DNA of 64,000 nt, taken from contig NZ_JAJSAQ010000001.1 of the NCBI RefSeq assembly GCF_021729075.1, forward strand, positions 443,997 to 507,996, read 5' to 3'. Positions within the stretch are counted from its first letter, which is position 1, and every line of letters begins with the position of its first letter. The notes under the pieces are model-generated. The model searched no databases and was not told the origin of the DNA. It was given only the letters and a program-made list of their open reading frames with translations. The stretch is from Microbulbifer guangxiensis. Its GTDB lineage: Bacteria > Pseudomonadota > Gammaproteobacteria > Pseudomonadales > Cellvibrionaceae. This document shows positions 27,889-36,708 of this stretch, in pieces. Both the position numbers and the translations under genes were made by a program.

Positions 27889-28146
27889 GGAAAGTTCCCT
27901 GTCAGGGTGTACAGCAAGGTCGCAGGGGTGCCGCGAAGTTGCCCCTCTTTTCACTTTAGCACTCCGTGTTTACTCCACTTCGTGGTGGCCAGCAACAGCC
28001 TATACAGGCTTAGACAATCACTATTTGGCGCGCATTTCCCCTCTTCTCCCGCCTCCCCCACCATTCAAGCCGGAATAAGCCTGAGCCAGGATCTATACTC
28101 AGGGTTCGCAAAAAATAACCATCATCAACGGGCCGGGGCAGGATCG

Positions 28147-30534
28147 ATGCCCGAGATTGCCGGGCCTGTCAACTACGCGTCCCAGCCCATGACCAGCTCT
28201 CTGCGAACTTTCCCCCTGCTGATCGCTATGGCCCTGATCGCCGGCTGCGACGACACCCCGCCTGACAGCAGCAGCCAATCCTCCACAGATCCGACAGCCC
28301 AACCCGGAGCCAAGGCATCGCTCCAGGTCGAGCCCACCGGTCACGATGAAGTCCGGGGGAAAGCGACTGCCGAGCCGCGATTCGTGGGTTCTGAGACCTG
28401 TGCCACCTGCCATCAGGCCGAGTTTGAGCATTGGCAAGACTCCCACCACGACCTCGCCATGCAGGAGGCCAGCAAAAAAACCATCCTGGGTGATTTCGGC
28501 AATGCTGAGTTCAACTATTTCGGTACGACCACCCGCTTTTACACCAAGGGCGACCGCCATTATGTGCGTACTGACGGCGCCGATGGTCAACTGGCAGACT
28601 TTCCCATCGCCTATACGTTTGGCATCCACCCGCTGCAGCAGTACCTGGTGGAATTGCCGGGAGGAAGGCTGCAGGCGTTGAGCATCGCCTGGGATAGCCG
28701 CGACAAGAGTGAAGGCGGACAACGCTGGTTCCACCTGAACCCGGACGAGCACATCAAAGCCGGCGATGAGCTGCATTGGACCGGATTGAATTACAACTGG
28801 AACTTCATGTGTGCAGACTGCCACTCCACCAACCTGCAAAAAGGTTTTGATCTCAGCAGCCAGACCTATGACACACGCTGGTCGGAAATAGATGTGGGCT
28901 GTGAGGCCTGCCATGGACCGGGTTCAGACCATCTGGAATGGGCACAGTCGGACTTGAGCCAAACCGCTGAAAACACCGGCAACCGCGGGTTCGCCGCGTC
29001 CTACTCCGGACGCAAGAAGGCAAGCTGGGTCATGGACCATGAGACAGGTATTGCCCGACTGGCTTTTGCAACGGAAACCCAGGCAGAGCTGGAAACCTGT
29101 GCCCAGTGTCATTCCAGGCGCTCGACCGCCTTTCCCGGCGCCAGGGCCGGGGATGCATTACTGGATCACTTCAACCTGTCACTGCTGGACGCCGGCCTCT
29201 ACCATGCCGACGGCCAGATTGATGACGAGGTTTTCGTTTACGGTTCTTTTCTGCAGAGCAAGATGCATGCAGCCGGAGTGACCTGCAGCAACTGCCATGA
29301 GCCCCACAGGCTGGAATTGCGGGCAGAAGGCAACGGCGTATGTGCCCAGTGCCATATGCCCGCCAGGTTCGATACCGCGGAACACCACTTCCACCCGAAG
29401 GACTCAGCCGGTTCCCAGTGTGTGAGCTGTCATATGCCCGCGAAGACCTATATGCAGGTGGACGCCCGTCGTGACCACAGCTTTCGCGTTCCCCGCCCCG
29501 ACCTCTCAGACCGCCTGCAGACACCGAACGCCTGTACGGGTTGCCATACGGACAAGCCCAATCAGTGGGCGACGCAGGTGCTGCAGCAGAAGTTTGGAGA
29601 ACCCCTCGAACCTCACTTTGGTGAGGCTATCTATGCCGGGAGGCACGGATTGCCCGGGGCCGAATCGCAGTTGATGGCTCTGGTCGCCGACGACTCCCAG
29701 CCAGCCATAGCTCGTGCCACTGCGGTCAGTCTGCTGCCGCGTTACCTTTCGCAGCAATCGGCACAATTGCTTCAGGTCATTGCCCAGGGTGACGAGCAGC
29801 TACTGAATCTCGGGCTGGCGAAATCACTGGATTTTGCCCCGGAACAAATACAGCTCGCCCTGGCCATCCCCCTCATTTATGAGGGGAAACGTGTCACAGA
29901 GGCACTGGCAGCGAATGCCATGGTGGACACCCCGATGGACCGTCTCCCCCAGCAGGTGCGGGGCCAGTTCAATGACGCCGTGAGTGCATACCTCACTTCA
30001 GAAAAATTCAATAGCGACCGGCCTGAGTCCCTGTCAAATCTGGCAGCGGTGCATGTCCACAGGGGTAACCTGCAGCAGGCGGAGCGCTTTTATCGACGCG
30101 CGCTGTCGATCGCGCCTTACTTCACACCCGCCTACGTCAACCTAGCCGAGCTGTACCGTTCGACCAACCGGGAGAAAGACGCTGAAAAACTGCTGCAGAG
30201 TGCCCTGGAACGGGTCAATGAAAAGGCGCCGGTGCTGTACTCGCTGGGGCTCTCACTGGTTCGGCAGCAGCGTAACGACGAAGCGCTGGAGTACCTGCGC
30301 AGAGCTGCAGAAAGCGAGAACACCACCGCCCACTTTATTTATGTGTATGCCATCGGCCAGCACTCTGCGGGGGAGGTGAACGCAGCACTCGCGACCCTTG
30401 AGCGGGGTTTGCAGCAGTACCCCCATGACCCGCAGATACTGTCTGCGCTGGTCGCGCTGTACCGCGAGGCAGGGAATCCGGATAAAGCAAGGCAATACCA
30501 GCAGCGATTGCATTCCAGTGCCTCCGTGCAGTGA
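28147..30534 (+). CDS. eight-haem c-type cytochrome with C-terminal TPR repeats, lipoprotein
   Basis: Predicted envelope electron carrier of about 795 residues. Eight CxxCH haem-binding motifs are visible: CATCH, CADCH, CEACH, CAQCH, CSNCH, CAQCH, CVSCH and CTGCH, spread over roughly residues 80-465. The last 230 residues hold tetratricopeptide-like repeats (NLAAVHVHRGNLQQAERFYR, NLAELYRSTNREKDAEKLL). ATG 28147 has an AGGA box; ATG 28189 gives a tighter lipoprotein signal MTSSLRTFPLLIAMALIAGC. Similar multihaem/TPR proteins exist but their redox partners are not known to me. It diverges from the HAD gene over 258 bp and precedes two AraC regulators on the same strand. Confidence 0.85.
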   Translation: MPEIAGPVNYASQPMTSSLRTFPLLIAMALIAGCDDTPPDSSSQSSTDPTAQPGAKASLQVEPTGHDEVRGKATAEPRFVGSETCATCHQAEFEHWQDSHHDLAMQEASKKTILGDFGNAEFNYFGTTTRFYTKGDRHYVRTDGADGQLADFPIAYTFGIHPLQQYLVELPGGRLQALSIAWDSRDKSEGGQRWFHLNPDEHIKAGDELHWTGLNYNWNFMCADCHSTNLQKGFDLSSQTYDTRWSEIDVGCEACHGPGSDHLEWAQSDLSQTAENTGNRGFAASYSGRKKASWVMDHETGIARLAFATETQAELETCAQCHSRRSTAFPGARAGDALLDHFNLSLLDAGLYHADGQIDDEVFVYGSFLQSKMHAAGVTCSNCHEPHRLELRAEGNGVCAQCHMPARFDTAEHHFHPKDSAGSQCVSCHMPAKTYMQVDARRDHSFRVPRPDLSDRLQTPNACTGCHTDKPNQWATQVLQQKFGEPLEPHFGEAIYAGRHGLPGAESQLMALVADDSQPAIARATAVSLLPRYLSQQSAQLLQVIAQGDEQLLNLGLAKSLDFAPEQIQLALAIPLIYEGKRVTEALAANAMVDTPMDRLPQQVRGQFNDAVSAYLTSEKFNSDRPESLSNLAAVHVHRGNLQQAERFYRRALSIAPYFTPAYVNLAELYRSTNREKDAEKLLQSALERVNEKAPVLYSLGLSLVRQQRNDEALEYLRRAAESENTTAHFIYVYAIGQHSAGEVNAALATLERGLQQYPHDPQILSALVALYREAGNPDKARQYQQRLHSSASVQ

Positions 30535-30737
30535 AGCCGTGAGCTTGCCTTGTTTCGGTAAACCACGGTTAGGTAACCCCCTTGGCCCCGGCGCCGTCAT
30601 CCGTTATCAAAAGCCAACCTTCAGGCCGGAAACATTCCCTTGCGCCCCCTTGTGACCAATACCGTCATATCGGGTATACACTTGAGATGTTGATCGCTCG
30701 GGGTTTACCAGAGAGCGAGGTGAGCAGTGGATGTAGC

Positions 30738-31742
30738 ATGGGCACACTGATCAAAACGTCAGCACTCGCGGGGTACTACCAGCTGGTGACAGATCTGGGG
30801 GGGGATCCGGCTGTGATACTGCGCCAGTGCCACCTGGAACCAAAGAAGGTGGAGACCCTCGAGGGTGTGATCTCTCATCGCTCAGAGGTCTGTGCAATCG
30901 AGAGAGCTGCGCAGGCCCTTCAGTGCGAAGATTTTGGCCTGCGCCTGGCAGAAACCCAGGATGCCAGTCTTCTCGGCCCGCTGGCTGCCGTTGCCCTCAC
31001 CACCACTTCGGTCGGGGAAGCCATGGAAAAGATCATCGACTACCTGCACTGGTTTTCCCCCGGCACAGCAATGCGACTGCAGCGCTGTACCGCCCCCCAG
31101 CAATCGCTACTCAGCTTTGAAGTAACCTCAAACATTCCCCGCTACCGTCACTATTATGAGCAGGCACTTGCAGTGCTCAACCGTATCTTGTGCCATCTGG
31201 CCGGCGAGGATTTTCGCGCTGTCGAGGCCCATTTCAGTTTTCAATCCCCCCTGCCTCAGAGCCGCTATCGGGAGGTTTTTCACTGCCCGGTGAAATTCAG
31301 TAGGGCCGTGGACGGCCTGCTTCTGAAGACCCGCGACCTTTACATCCCCATCGACACAGACCGTGCTGATCTTCATCAGTTACTGGATCAGTTCACTGAA
31401 GAGGTCTTGACCGATCATTCCTTCAACCTCGGCTACCAGGTGGAGCAGCTGATCGAGAACCTGCTGCCGACGCACAATTGCAGCCTGAGCACCATCGCCC
31501 AACAGCTTGGATTCAGCCCACGCACCCTGCAACGACAGCTGGCCAGCATGGGCCTGTCCTTTGAACAAATGCTGGACAGGGCCCGCCGATCCCTGGCCGA
31601 TGACTATCTGGCAGAGTATGAGATGCCCCTGGTGCAGGTCTCCGCACTGCTGGGCTATTCCGAACAAAGCACCTTCACCCGTGCCTGCAGGCGCTGGTAC
31701 GGCTGTACGCCACTTCAACGTCGAAAGGCCCTGTTGCACTGA
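30738..31742 (+). CDS. AraC family transcriptional regulator (first of a tandem pair)
   Basis: DNA-binding regulator of 334 residues with an N-terminal arabinose-binding-like sensor domain (about 15-200) and a C-terminal double helix-turn-helix (about 240-334; CSLSTIAQQLGFSPRTLQRQL and VSALLGYSEQSTFTRACRRWYG). The start at ATG 30738 aligns with the N-terminus of its neighbour. The frame is open upstream to ATG 30687 and beyond, but that stretch does not resemble the family. It is a close paralogue of the next gene. Targets probably include flanking genes, such as the multihaem cytochrome or the monooxygenase; no operator could be defined. Confidence 0.87.
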   Translation: MGTLIKTSALAGYYQLVTDLGGDPAVILRQCHLEPKKVETLEGVISHRSEVCAIERAAQALQCEDFGLRLAETQDASLLGPLAAVALTTTSVGEAMEKIIDYLHWFSPGTAMRLQRCTAPQQSLLSFEVTSNIPRYRHYYEQALAVLNRILCHLAGEDFRAVEAHFSFQSPLPQSRYREVFHCPVKFSRAVDGLLLKTRDLYIPIDTDRADLHQLLDQFTEEVLTDHSFNLGYQVEQLIENLLPTHNCSLSTIAQQLGFSPRTLQRQLASMGLSFEQMLDRARRSLADDYLAEYEMPLVQVSALLGYSEQSTFTRACRRWYGCTPLQRRKALLH

Positions 31743-31890
31743 GCTACCCGGTACTTCATCTCGCTGGATAGCAGGCATGTGACTGTGAACGTTGATGCCC
31801 CCTCTCCCGCTCAGAGGTCCAGACGCTGCCAGGGCAGCTAAACTTGATAAGTTGTGGCTTGACTGACGTTTCGCCGGAGATCTCCTGACT

Positions 31891-32901
31891 GTGCCCACCA
31901 ATGCTCTTATCAAGACAAGCTCGCTATCAGGCTATTGGCAGCTCGTACAGAGCCTTGGCGGTTCCCCCGACTCCATACTGCGTCAGTGCCACCTCAACCC
32001 GCAGGCGGTTCACAACCTCGATGGAGTCATCTCTCACAAGGCAGAGATCAATGCGGTAGAAAAAGCTGCCCAGGCTCTACGCTGCCCTGACTTTGGCCTC
32101 AAGCTCGCAGAGGGGCAGGATCTGTATATTCTTGGCCCGGTTGCCGCTGTGGCACTGACCGCTTCCAGCGTGGGGGATGCCATCGACAGGATTATTGATC
32201 GGCTGCACTGGTTTTCACCGACCGCGAACCTGCGCATGCGAAGGGAGGTCAAGCCCGGACAGTCTCTCCTCCTCTACTACCCAGATCCGTCATTGCCCCG
32301 CTACCGGACGACACTGGAACATTCGATTGGCGTACTGCGAAATATCATGCGGAGTCTTGCGGGGTCCCGTTTCCGCCCGCAGGCTGTCTACTTCAGCTTT
32401 GAGTCACCGTTACCTGCACAACATTATGTGGACTTCTTTCAGGCGCCAGTGTTCTTCAGGCAGGAGCAGAACGCCTTACTGGTGGACAGCAAGATTCTGG
32501 AACAGCCACTCAACCCACCCAGCCAGAGACTGCACCTACTATTGAGACGCTATGCCAAGGAGATTCTCGCCGACAACCCGCTACATCTCGGCAGGCAAGT
32601 CGAACTGCTCATAGAAAACCTGTTGCTTACGGGCAACTGCAACCTGGAAACGATCTCGGGCCAGCTGGGTTACCTCCCCCGGACACTACAACGGGAGCTG
32701 TGTGCGGAGGGACTTTCATTTGAGAGTATCCTGGACAGTACTCGCCGTCGGCTTGCAGACACCTACCTGAAGGAGGTGGAGATGCCTCTTGTTGATATCG
32801 CTTCTCTACTCGGCTACAGCGAGCAGAGCACGTTCAGCCGCGCCTGTAAACGATGGTTTGGCTGCACACCACTACAACGGAGAAAGCAGCTTGCTGAGTG
32901 A
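31891..32901 (+). CDS. AraC family transcriptional regulator (second of a tandem pair)
   Basis: Paralogue of the preceding gene, 336 residues, starting at GTG 31891 (PTNALIKTSSLSGYWQLVQ). The sensor domain shares long blocks with its neighbour, for example SILRQCHLNP, GVISHKAE and IIDRLHWFSP. The HTH part contains CNLETISGQLGYLPRTLQREL and IASLLGYSEQSTFSRACKRWFG. Divergence is greater in the sensor half, as expected if the copies now sense different ligands. It lies 114 bp before the flavin monooxygenase on the same strand, so this copy is the more likely regulator of that gene. Confidence 0.87.
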   Translation: MPTNALIKTSSLSGYWQLVQSLGGSPDSILRQCHLNPQAVHNLDGVISHKAEINAVEKAAQALRCPDFGLKLAEGQDLYILGPVAAVALTASSVGDAIDRIIDRLHWFSPTANLRMRREVKPGQSLLLYYPDPSLPRYRTTLEHSIGVLRNIMRSLAGSRFRPQAVYFSFESPLPAQHYVDFFQAPVFFRQEQNALLVDSKILEQPLNPPSQRLHLLLRRYAKEILADNPLHLGRQVELLIENLLLTGNCNLETISGQLGYLPRTLQRELCAEGLSFESILDSTRRRLADTYLKEVEMPLVDIASLLGYSEQSTFSRACKRWFGCTPLQRRKQLAE

Positions 32902-33015
32902 CTAATTAGTCAGCGAAGGCTTATCCATTCTGCGCTGATCGCTATTCCCTACTGCAAAGATCGATTAAGGTATTCGCGTCATATAACAACAAGATAAAGC
33001 GGAGCCCCATGACCC

Positions 33016-34521
33016 ATGAATGAACAGCATTTCGACGTCCTGATTATCGGCGCCGGCCTGTCAGGCATCGGTACTGCATGCCACCTGCGCAAGAAGAGCC
33101 CGGACAGGGAGTTGGCAATCCTTGAACGACGGGACCGTATAGGGGGTACCTGGGATCTGTTCCGCTACCCCGGTATCCGTTCCGACTCCGACATGTTCAG
33201 TTTCGGCTTCAACTTCCGCCCCTGGAACGGATTGAAAGTTCTGGCTGATGGCGAGTCGATCCGAAATTACATCGCCGAGACCGCCAAAGAATTCGATGTT
33301 ACTGAACATATCCGCTTTGGAGTGGATCTACAGGAGGCAAACTGGGATAGCTCCCGGGGCCACTGGACGCTGCGTGGAAAGCAAGACGGCAAGCCGGTCA
33401 TTTATACCTGTGATGTCCTGATTTCATGTACCGGCTATTACGATTATCGACAGGGTTATCTGCCCGAGTTTGCTGGGATCGATCGCTTTCAGGGGCGAAC
33501 CATACACCCACAACAGTGGCCGGAAGATCTGGACTATGCAGACAAGAAGATTGTGGTAATCGGCAGTGGTGCCACGGCTGTGACACTGGTGCCGGCTATG
33601 GCAGAAGACGCCGCCCACGTTACCATGTTGCAGCGCTCCCCCACTTACGTCCTGTCGGTGCCTGCTGAGGACAAAGTCTCTGCCTTTCTGAAGCGGTGGC
33701 TGCCGGAAAAATGGGTCTACCGGATGGCCCGCAAACGCAACATCAAAATACACCGCTGGATCTTCAAGGCGGCAAAACGCTGGCCTGCGTTTACACGACG
33801 GATGATGCTCCGCGGTGTGCGCAAGGGGCTGGGCAAGAACTTCGACCTGCGCCACTTCTCACCAGACTACAAACCCTGGGATCAGCGTCTCTGCGCAGTC
33901 CCGGATGGTGACCTGTTCCAGGCCATCAACGCGGGAAAAGCGTCGGTGGTCACCGACGAGATCGAGACGTTCACCGAGCACGGTGTCCGTCTCAAAGGAG
34001 GCCGGGAACTGGAGGCCGATATCATCATCACTGCTACCGGACTCAAGGTCCAGGTCCTTGGTGGCATGGCGCTCAAGGTCGACAACCAGGACGTTCCACT
34101 CAACCGGCGTCTCGTTTACAAAGGGGTCCTGATGGAGGGCGTGCCCAATATGGCCTGGATCTTCGGTTACAGTAATGCAGCCTGGACCCTCAAGGCCGAC
34201 CTTTCAGCGGACTACATCTGCCGCCTGCTCAACCATATGCAATCCTCCGGAAAAGGAATCTTTATGCCCATTGATCGTGAGGGGTGTGCAGAGAAGGAAT
34301 CAGTGATGGCTGCCCTTAAGTCAGGCTATATCGCGCGGGCTGACCACCTCCTGCCGCGCCAAGGATCCAAATACCCCTGGCGTGTACTGGATGATTACGA
34401 GCAGGACGCCAAAATACTGCTGGAATCCCCAATCGAAGACGGAGTCCTCAATTTTTACCAGAGCGTCGTCGCACCATCTCCCGCTGTTGACTCAAAAACC
34501 CCGCAGGCCTGCAGTAGCTAA
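33016..34521 (+). CDS. flavin-containing monooxygenase, EthA/Baeyer-Villiger type
   Basis: NADPH- and O2-dependent FAD enzyme of 501 residues that oxygenates ketones or heteroatoms. The first dinucleotide fold GAGLSGIGTACHL binds FAD; FQGRTIHPQQWPED fits the Baeyer-Villiger fingerprint FxGxxxHxxxWP; the second fold VIGSGATAVTLVP binds NADPH. GTWDLFRYPGIRSDSDMF is typical of the EthA subgroup. The AraC genes upstream and the FadL and 3-hydroxyacyl-CoA dehydrogenase-like genes downstream suggest oxidation of a hydrophobic ketone or similar compound. The natural substrate is not identifiable. Confidence 0.9.
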   Translation: MNEQHFDVLIIGAGLSGIGTACHLRKKSPDRELAILERRDRIGGTWDLFRYPGIRSDSDMFSFGFNFRPWNGLKVLADGESIRNYIAETAKEFDVTEHIRFGVDLQEANWDSSRGHWTLRGKQDGKPVIYTCDVLISCTGYYDYRQGYLPEFAGIDRFQGRTIHPQQWPEDLDYADKKIVVIGSGATAVTLVPAMAEDAAHVTMLQRSPTYVLSVPAEDKVSAFLKRWLPEKWVYRMARKRNIKIHRWIFKAAKRWPAFTRRMMLRGVRKGLGKNFDLRHFSPDYKPWDQRLCAVPDGDLFQAINAGKASVVTDEIETFTEHGVRLKGGRELEADIIITATGLKVQVLGGMALKVDNQDVPLNRRLVYKGVLMEGVPNMAWIFGYSNAAWTLKADLSADYICRLLNHMQSSGKGIFMPIDREGCAEKESVMAALKSGYIARADHLLPRQGSKYPWRVLDDYEQDAKILLESPIEDGVLNFYQSVVAPSPAVDSKTPQACSS

Positions 34522-34564
34522 CAAATGCAGAACCGCTGACGACTTCACCGATACCATCTTGAGG

Positions 34565-34591
34565 GCCCGGCACTTTCATGCCGGGCTCTTT
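34565..34591 (+). terminator. rho-independent terminator after the flavin monooxygenase gene
   Basis: Eight-bp arms GCCCGGCA/TGCCGGGC (34565-34572 and 34579-34586) with a 6-nt loop, followed by TCTTTATT, 44 bp after the stop codon. Confidence 0.85.
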
Positions 34592-34892
34592 ATTCCAAAA
34601 CACTGGCCGCATCATCCCGATCAATTGCCCGGACTGATCGATAAAGAAGCAGTCCGGTTCCCTCGCCGAGTTGGCGAACAGAACCTGTTCCACCGGAAAT
34701 AAAACTGACCAGTCTCCCTGCCTTTGCCATCTGACTAGTGTCCCCGGAGCCTGCTGGCCCTCCATTGCGCCCTATGGCGCAAAATCATTCTCCTTGGCTA
34801 TGCTGTCAAGAGGACCATAGAAGCCCAGGCCAGTTCAGGCGCTTCAAAATCCGATCGGCCTGTACACAGGAGATCAGCCAGGAGGTATCGCC
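34592..34892. other. non-coding gap upstream of the BCCT gene
   Basis: About 300 bp with no gene-like frame. The only signal I can support is a strong AGGAGG ribosome site at 34879-34884, 8 nt before the BCCT start. The promoter must lie here, because a terminator precedes it, but no clear hexamers stand out. Confidence 0.6.
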
Positions 34893-36590
34893 ATGCTCAA
34901 GGGCCAGTGGGACGAGATCATCGACAAACCGACCTTTCTGGGCTCGCTATTTCTACTGCTGGCAGTCACCCTCCCCCTGGTGTTTTTCCCTGAGGCTGGG
35001 GCAGCGTGGGTCGCCAGTGCAAAAAACTTCGTCACCGACAAGCTCGGGGTCCTGTATCTCGCACTCGGCGTGGGCGCTACGCTCTTTGTAGTTTTTATTG
35101 TCTTCAGCGATATAGGAAATATCAAGCTCGGCACAGCGGAGGAATCACCGGAATTCTCTACCATGTCCTGGGCGGCGATGCTGTTCTGCTCGGGTATCGG
35201 AGCTTCGATCCTGTACTGGTCAATGATTGAGTGGGCATATTACTATCAGACGCCCCCTTTTCAGGTAGAGGGGGGGACTCCCGAGGCGGTTCGCTGGGCC
35301 GCCGCCTACGGCATCTTCCACTGGGGACCGATGGCTTGGGCAATCTACCTGATTCCGGCCCTTCCGATTGCCTACTTCTACTATGTGCGCAATCACAGCG
35401 TTCTCAAGATCAGTGAGGCACTGATGCCAGTGCTCGGGGAAGAACGGGCTCGCGGTCCTATCGGCAAGCTGGTCGATATTTTTTTCGTCTTCGGCATGCT
35501 CGGTGGCGGAGCCACGACACTCGGGCTCGCAGCACCGCTGATCAACCAGGGCGCCCATGAGCTGCTCGGTGTACCAACCAACCTCACCACGCGCATCATC
35601 GTGCTGGCAATCTGTACGGCATTATTTGGATATAGTGCCTATGTGGGCTTGAAGAATGGCATCCGCCTGCTATCCAACATCAATATGTGGCTAGCGATCA
35701 TCCTGCTGACTTTCGTCCTTCTTGTCGGCCCGACACTATTCCTGCTCAACACCGGTCTCGACGCCATGGGGCGGGTAATGGATAACATCTTCCATATGGC
35801 GACCTGGACAGAGCCTTTCGCACAGTTTGAACAGTTTCCAGACACTCAATTCCCACAGGACTGGACGATTTTCTACTGGGCATGGTGGCTGGTATTTGCA
35901 CCGAGCGTAGGCCTATTTATCGCCCGAATCTCCCGTGGTCGCACTATCCGCGCAATGGTGGGCGGGGCCATATTCTTCGGTAGTATGGGTTGCTTCCTGT
36001 TTTTCATGATCCTCGGCAATTATGGCATCTACCTGCAATTATCAGGAGAGCTGGATGTAGTGCAGATTCTCAACCAGCAGGACGCCACCACCGCGATATT
36101 TGCCATCTTGCAAACCCTGCCTCTTGGCACAGTGGTCATCCTGGTCTTCACTGTTCTGGCACTAATCTTTACCGCCACGACTTTTGACTCGATCTCCTAC
36201 ATCCTGGCGGCGGTTGTACAAAAAGAGGTGGATGAGGAGCCAGCGCGCTGGAATCGACTGTTCTGGGCCTTCGCACTCTCGGTAATGCCCGTCACCCTGA
36301 TGTTCCTGGGCGGCTTGGAAACATTACAAACGGCCAGTGTTATCGGTGGAGTGCCTTTGTTGCTCGTAGCAGTTCTGCTCTGTATTTCCATAGTGAGAGC
36401 TGCCAACTACGACCTCAGATGCCAGCCGGACTTTGAGGACAAAGAAATCTATATTGAGGAGCTACCTGAAGAGGATCCCTGGACTGAACAGGGAAGCTGG
36501 GAGATCCCGCTCAAGGAGGAGCATGGTGTGGACCATGAAGACAAGCCTCATAAGGAGGGGGACCCACACAGTCACCCGTCCCGTCTGTGA
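34893..36590 (+). CDS. BCCT family transporter
   Basis: Betaine/carnitine/choline-type secondary transporter of 565 residues with about twelve membrane helices and a charged, His-rich C-terminal tail. Family features include the glycine-rich helix AAMLFCSGIGASILYWSMIEWAYYY, FHWGPMAWAIYLIPALPIAY, the tryptophan-rich FYWAWWLVFAPSVGLFIARISRGRTIR, and ATTFDSISYILA. It probably imports a quaternary-ammonium or related zwitterionic compound with Na+ or H+. It is followed after 118 bp by a 3-hydroxyacyl-CoA dehydrogenase-like gene, an arrangement that recalls carnitine genes, though the other carnitine genes are missing. Confidence 0.9.
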   Translation: MLKGQWDEIIDKPTFLGSLFLLLAVTLPLVFFPEAGAAWVASAKNFVTDKLGVLYLALGVGATLFVVFIVFSDIGNIKLGTAEESPEFSTMSWAAMLFCSGIGASILYWSMIEWAYYYQTPPFQVEGGTPEAVRWAAAYGIFHWGPMAWAIYLIPALPIAYFYYVRNHSVLKISEALMPVLGEERARGPIGKLVDIFFVFGMLGGGATTLGLAAPLINQGAHELLGVPTNLTTRIIVLAICTALFGYSAYVGLKNGIRLLSNINMWLAIILLTFVLLVGPTLFLLNTGLDAMGRVMDNIFHMATWTEPFAQFEQFPDTQFPQDWTIFYWAWWLVFAPSVGLFIARISRGRTIRAMVGGAIFFGSMGCFLFFMILGNYGIYLQLSGELDVVQILNQQDATTAIFAILQTLPLGTVVILVFTVLALIFTATTFDSISYILAAVVQKEVDEEPARWNRLFWAFALSVMPVTLMFLGGLETLQTASVIGGVPLLLVAVLLCISIVRAANYDLRCQPDFEDKEIYIEELPEEDPWTEQGSWEIPLKEEHGVDHEDKPHKEGDPHSHPSRL

Positions 36591-36708
36591 AGGCCACAGC
36601 TCTGGCATCCCCAAAAACGATATGTCCTGATTTCAGGAATGGGATAGTACAGCAAACCCACGGTTTGTTATCACAGTCACTCATGGCAAGTATTCGAAGG
36701 TGTCGTCA

